Part shown: positions 63,341-64,000 of the stretch, in pieces | Numbering within the stretch: the first letter of the stretch is position 1 | Layout: every line of letters starts with the position of its first letter | From: Bugula neritina | Taxonomy: Eukaryota; Bryozoa; Gymnolaemata; Cheilostomatida; Bugulidae | NCBI GenBank assembly: GCA_964035545.1 | Contig: OZ037766.1 | Coordinates: forward strand, 13,629,222-13,693,221 | Length of the DNA stretch: 64,000 nt | Reading direction: 5' to 3' | Position numbers and translations under genes: made by a program | Notes under the pieces: model-generated | Database searches by the model: none | What the model was told of the DNA's origin: nothing | What the model saw: only the letters and a program-made list of their open reading frames with translations

Positions 63341-64000
63341 GATAATGCATTCTTATTTTGATTTCTATTATCTTTATTTTTAAATTTATTATAAATACAA
63401 AAATAAAATTATTATCTATTATTTTTAATTTCATACGCATACATTAGTTACTTAAAGTATTTTGATACCAACAATTTTGTTAATAATATTAACAAAATTG
63501 TTTACAAGTCGTAGTATTGCTCGCGGCATGATCCAGCGTGAACTTTAACCCTTTAGGTTGATTACAAAGTATGCGTTGACTCGCTACTAGTAGTTAACTC
63601 TAATTGAAGAGTTATCTCATCTTGCAATAATGGGGGCCGTTGATAGCCACATTGTACACATTATGAATATTATGTTATCAATAAAAAATATACATAATTA
63701 CATTATTCTAATGTATTCATGTATAGTTTTTATGAATTGAGAATATGCCTTGATCAATTTTTTGATTTTCATTTGTATGCCAATATTCCTCACTCACAAT
63801 TAACAAATCCAGTAGTTTTTGCAATACCTGTTGACAAATATTTTTGCGGATCAGATCATAATACCTATATTATGGTAATACTGCTTCCATCCCCTTCTCT
63901 CTCAGAATATTAACGCTATTGTCCTTATAAAAGTTACAGTCAAAGGGTTAAAGGTTATATATCACCCCATTGTAACCTTATTATAATGGCTCAAAATTCC
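63341..64000. other. AT-rich right edge, no gene seen
   Basis: Contains a perfect 31-bp palindrome at 63471-63501 (15-nt arms around one A, ACAATTTTGTTAATA on the left). No exon or RNA gene recognised. Confidence 0.5.

Overview
The window is nuclear DNA from an AT-rich, intron-bearing animal genome. All recognisable genes are animal genes cut into short exons with GT/AG borders. They include a PHACTR-type actin/phosphatase regulator, a syntenin and a HECTD3 ubiquitin ligase, all typical of animals. No vertebrate hallmark is seen, and the dense mixture of small transposons and irregular low-complexity DNA suits an invertebrate, possibly an early-branching one. I cannot name the species. All exon models below were built by hand from reading frame, splice consensus and family resemblance, and every completed model closes in frame.

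Layout: (1) The left edge holds the first two coding exons of POP1 (RNase P/MRP subunit, minus strand). (2) Positions 1.1-8.1 kb are gene-poor and repeat-rich: microsatellites, a 69-bp near-palindrome, two elements with inverted ends sharing a degenerate sub-repeat, a tRNA-Thr-derived SINE, and a basic single-exon ORF between 19-bp inverted repeats. (3) 8.2-9.6 kb holds PPCS of coenzyme A synthesis (plus). (4) 9.7-12 kb holds a TAC microsatellite, two degraded SINE copies and an LTR-like sequence. (5) 12.7-17.3 kb holds a minus-strand gene for an acidic protein with a MGCGSS lipidation-type N-terminus, function unknown. (6) 19.7-32.4 kb holds a complete 13-exon PHACTR gene (minus). (7) 32.4-36.6 kb is a long low-complexity intergenic stretch with an ATF/E-box motif cluster between the divergent PHACTR and syntenin genes. 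(8) 36.6-39.6 kb holds syntenin (plus). (9) 41.8-43.5 kb holds RPS21 (plus). (10) 44.4-45.4 kb holds a non-autonomous DNA transposon directly upstream of HECTD3. (11) 45.9-54.9 kb holds HECTD3 (16 exons, plus), convergent with NME6 (6 exons, minus, 55.1-57.6 kb). (12) 58.1-62.9 kb holds a recent Ty3/Gypsy retrotransposon with nearly identical LTRs and a 5-bp target duplication but three reading-frame breaks. (13) The right edge is low-complexity DNA with a 130-bp tandem duplication.

The host genes are mostly unrelated housekeeping and signalling genes, with no operon-like linkage. Two themes recur: runs of phase-1 exons in the two neighbouring minus-strand genes (PHACTR and the MGCGSS gene), and small mobile elements placed at gene borders, including one immediately upstream of HECTD3.
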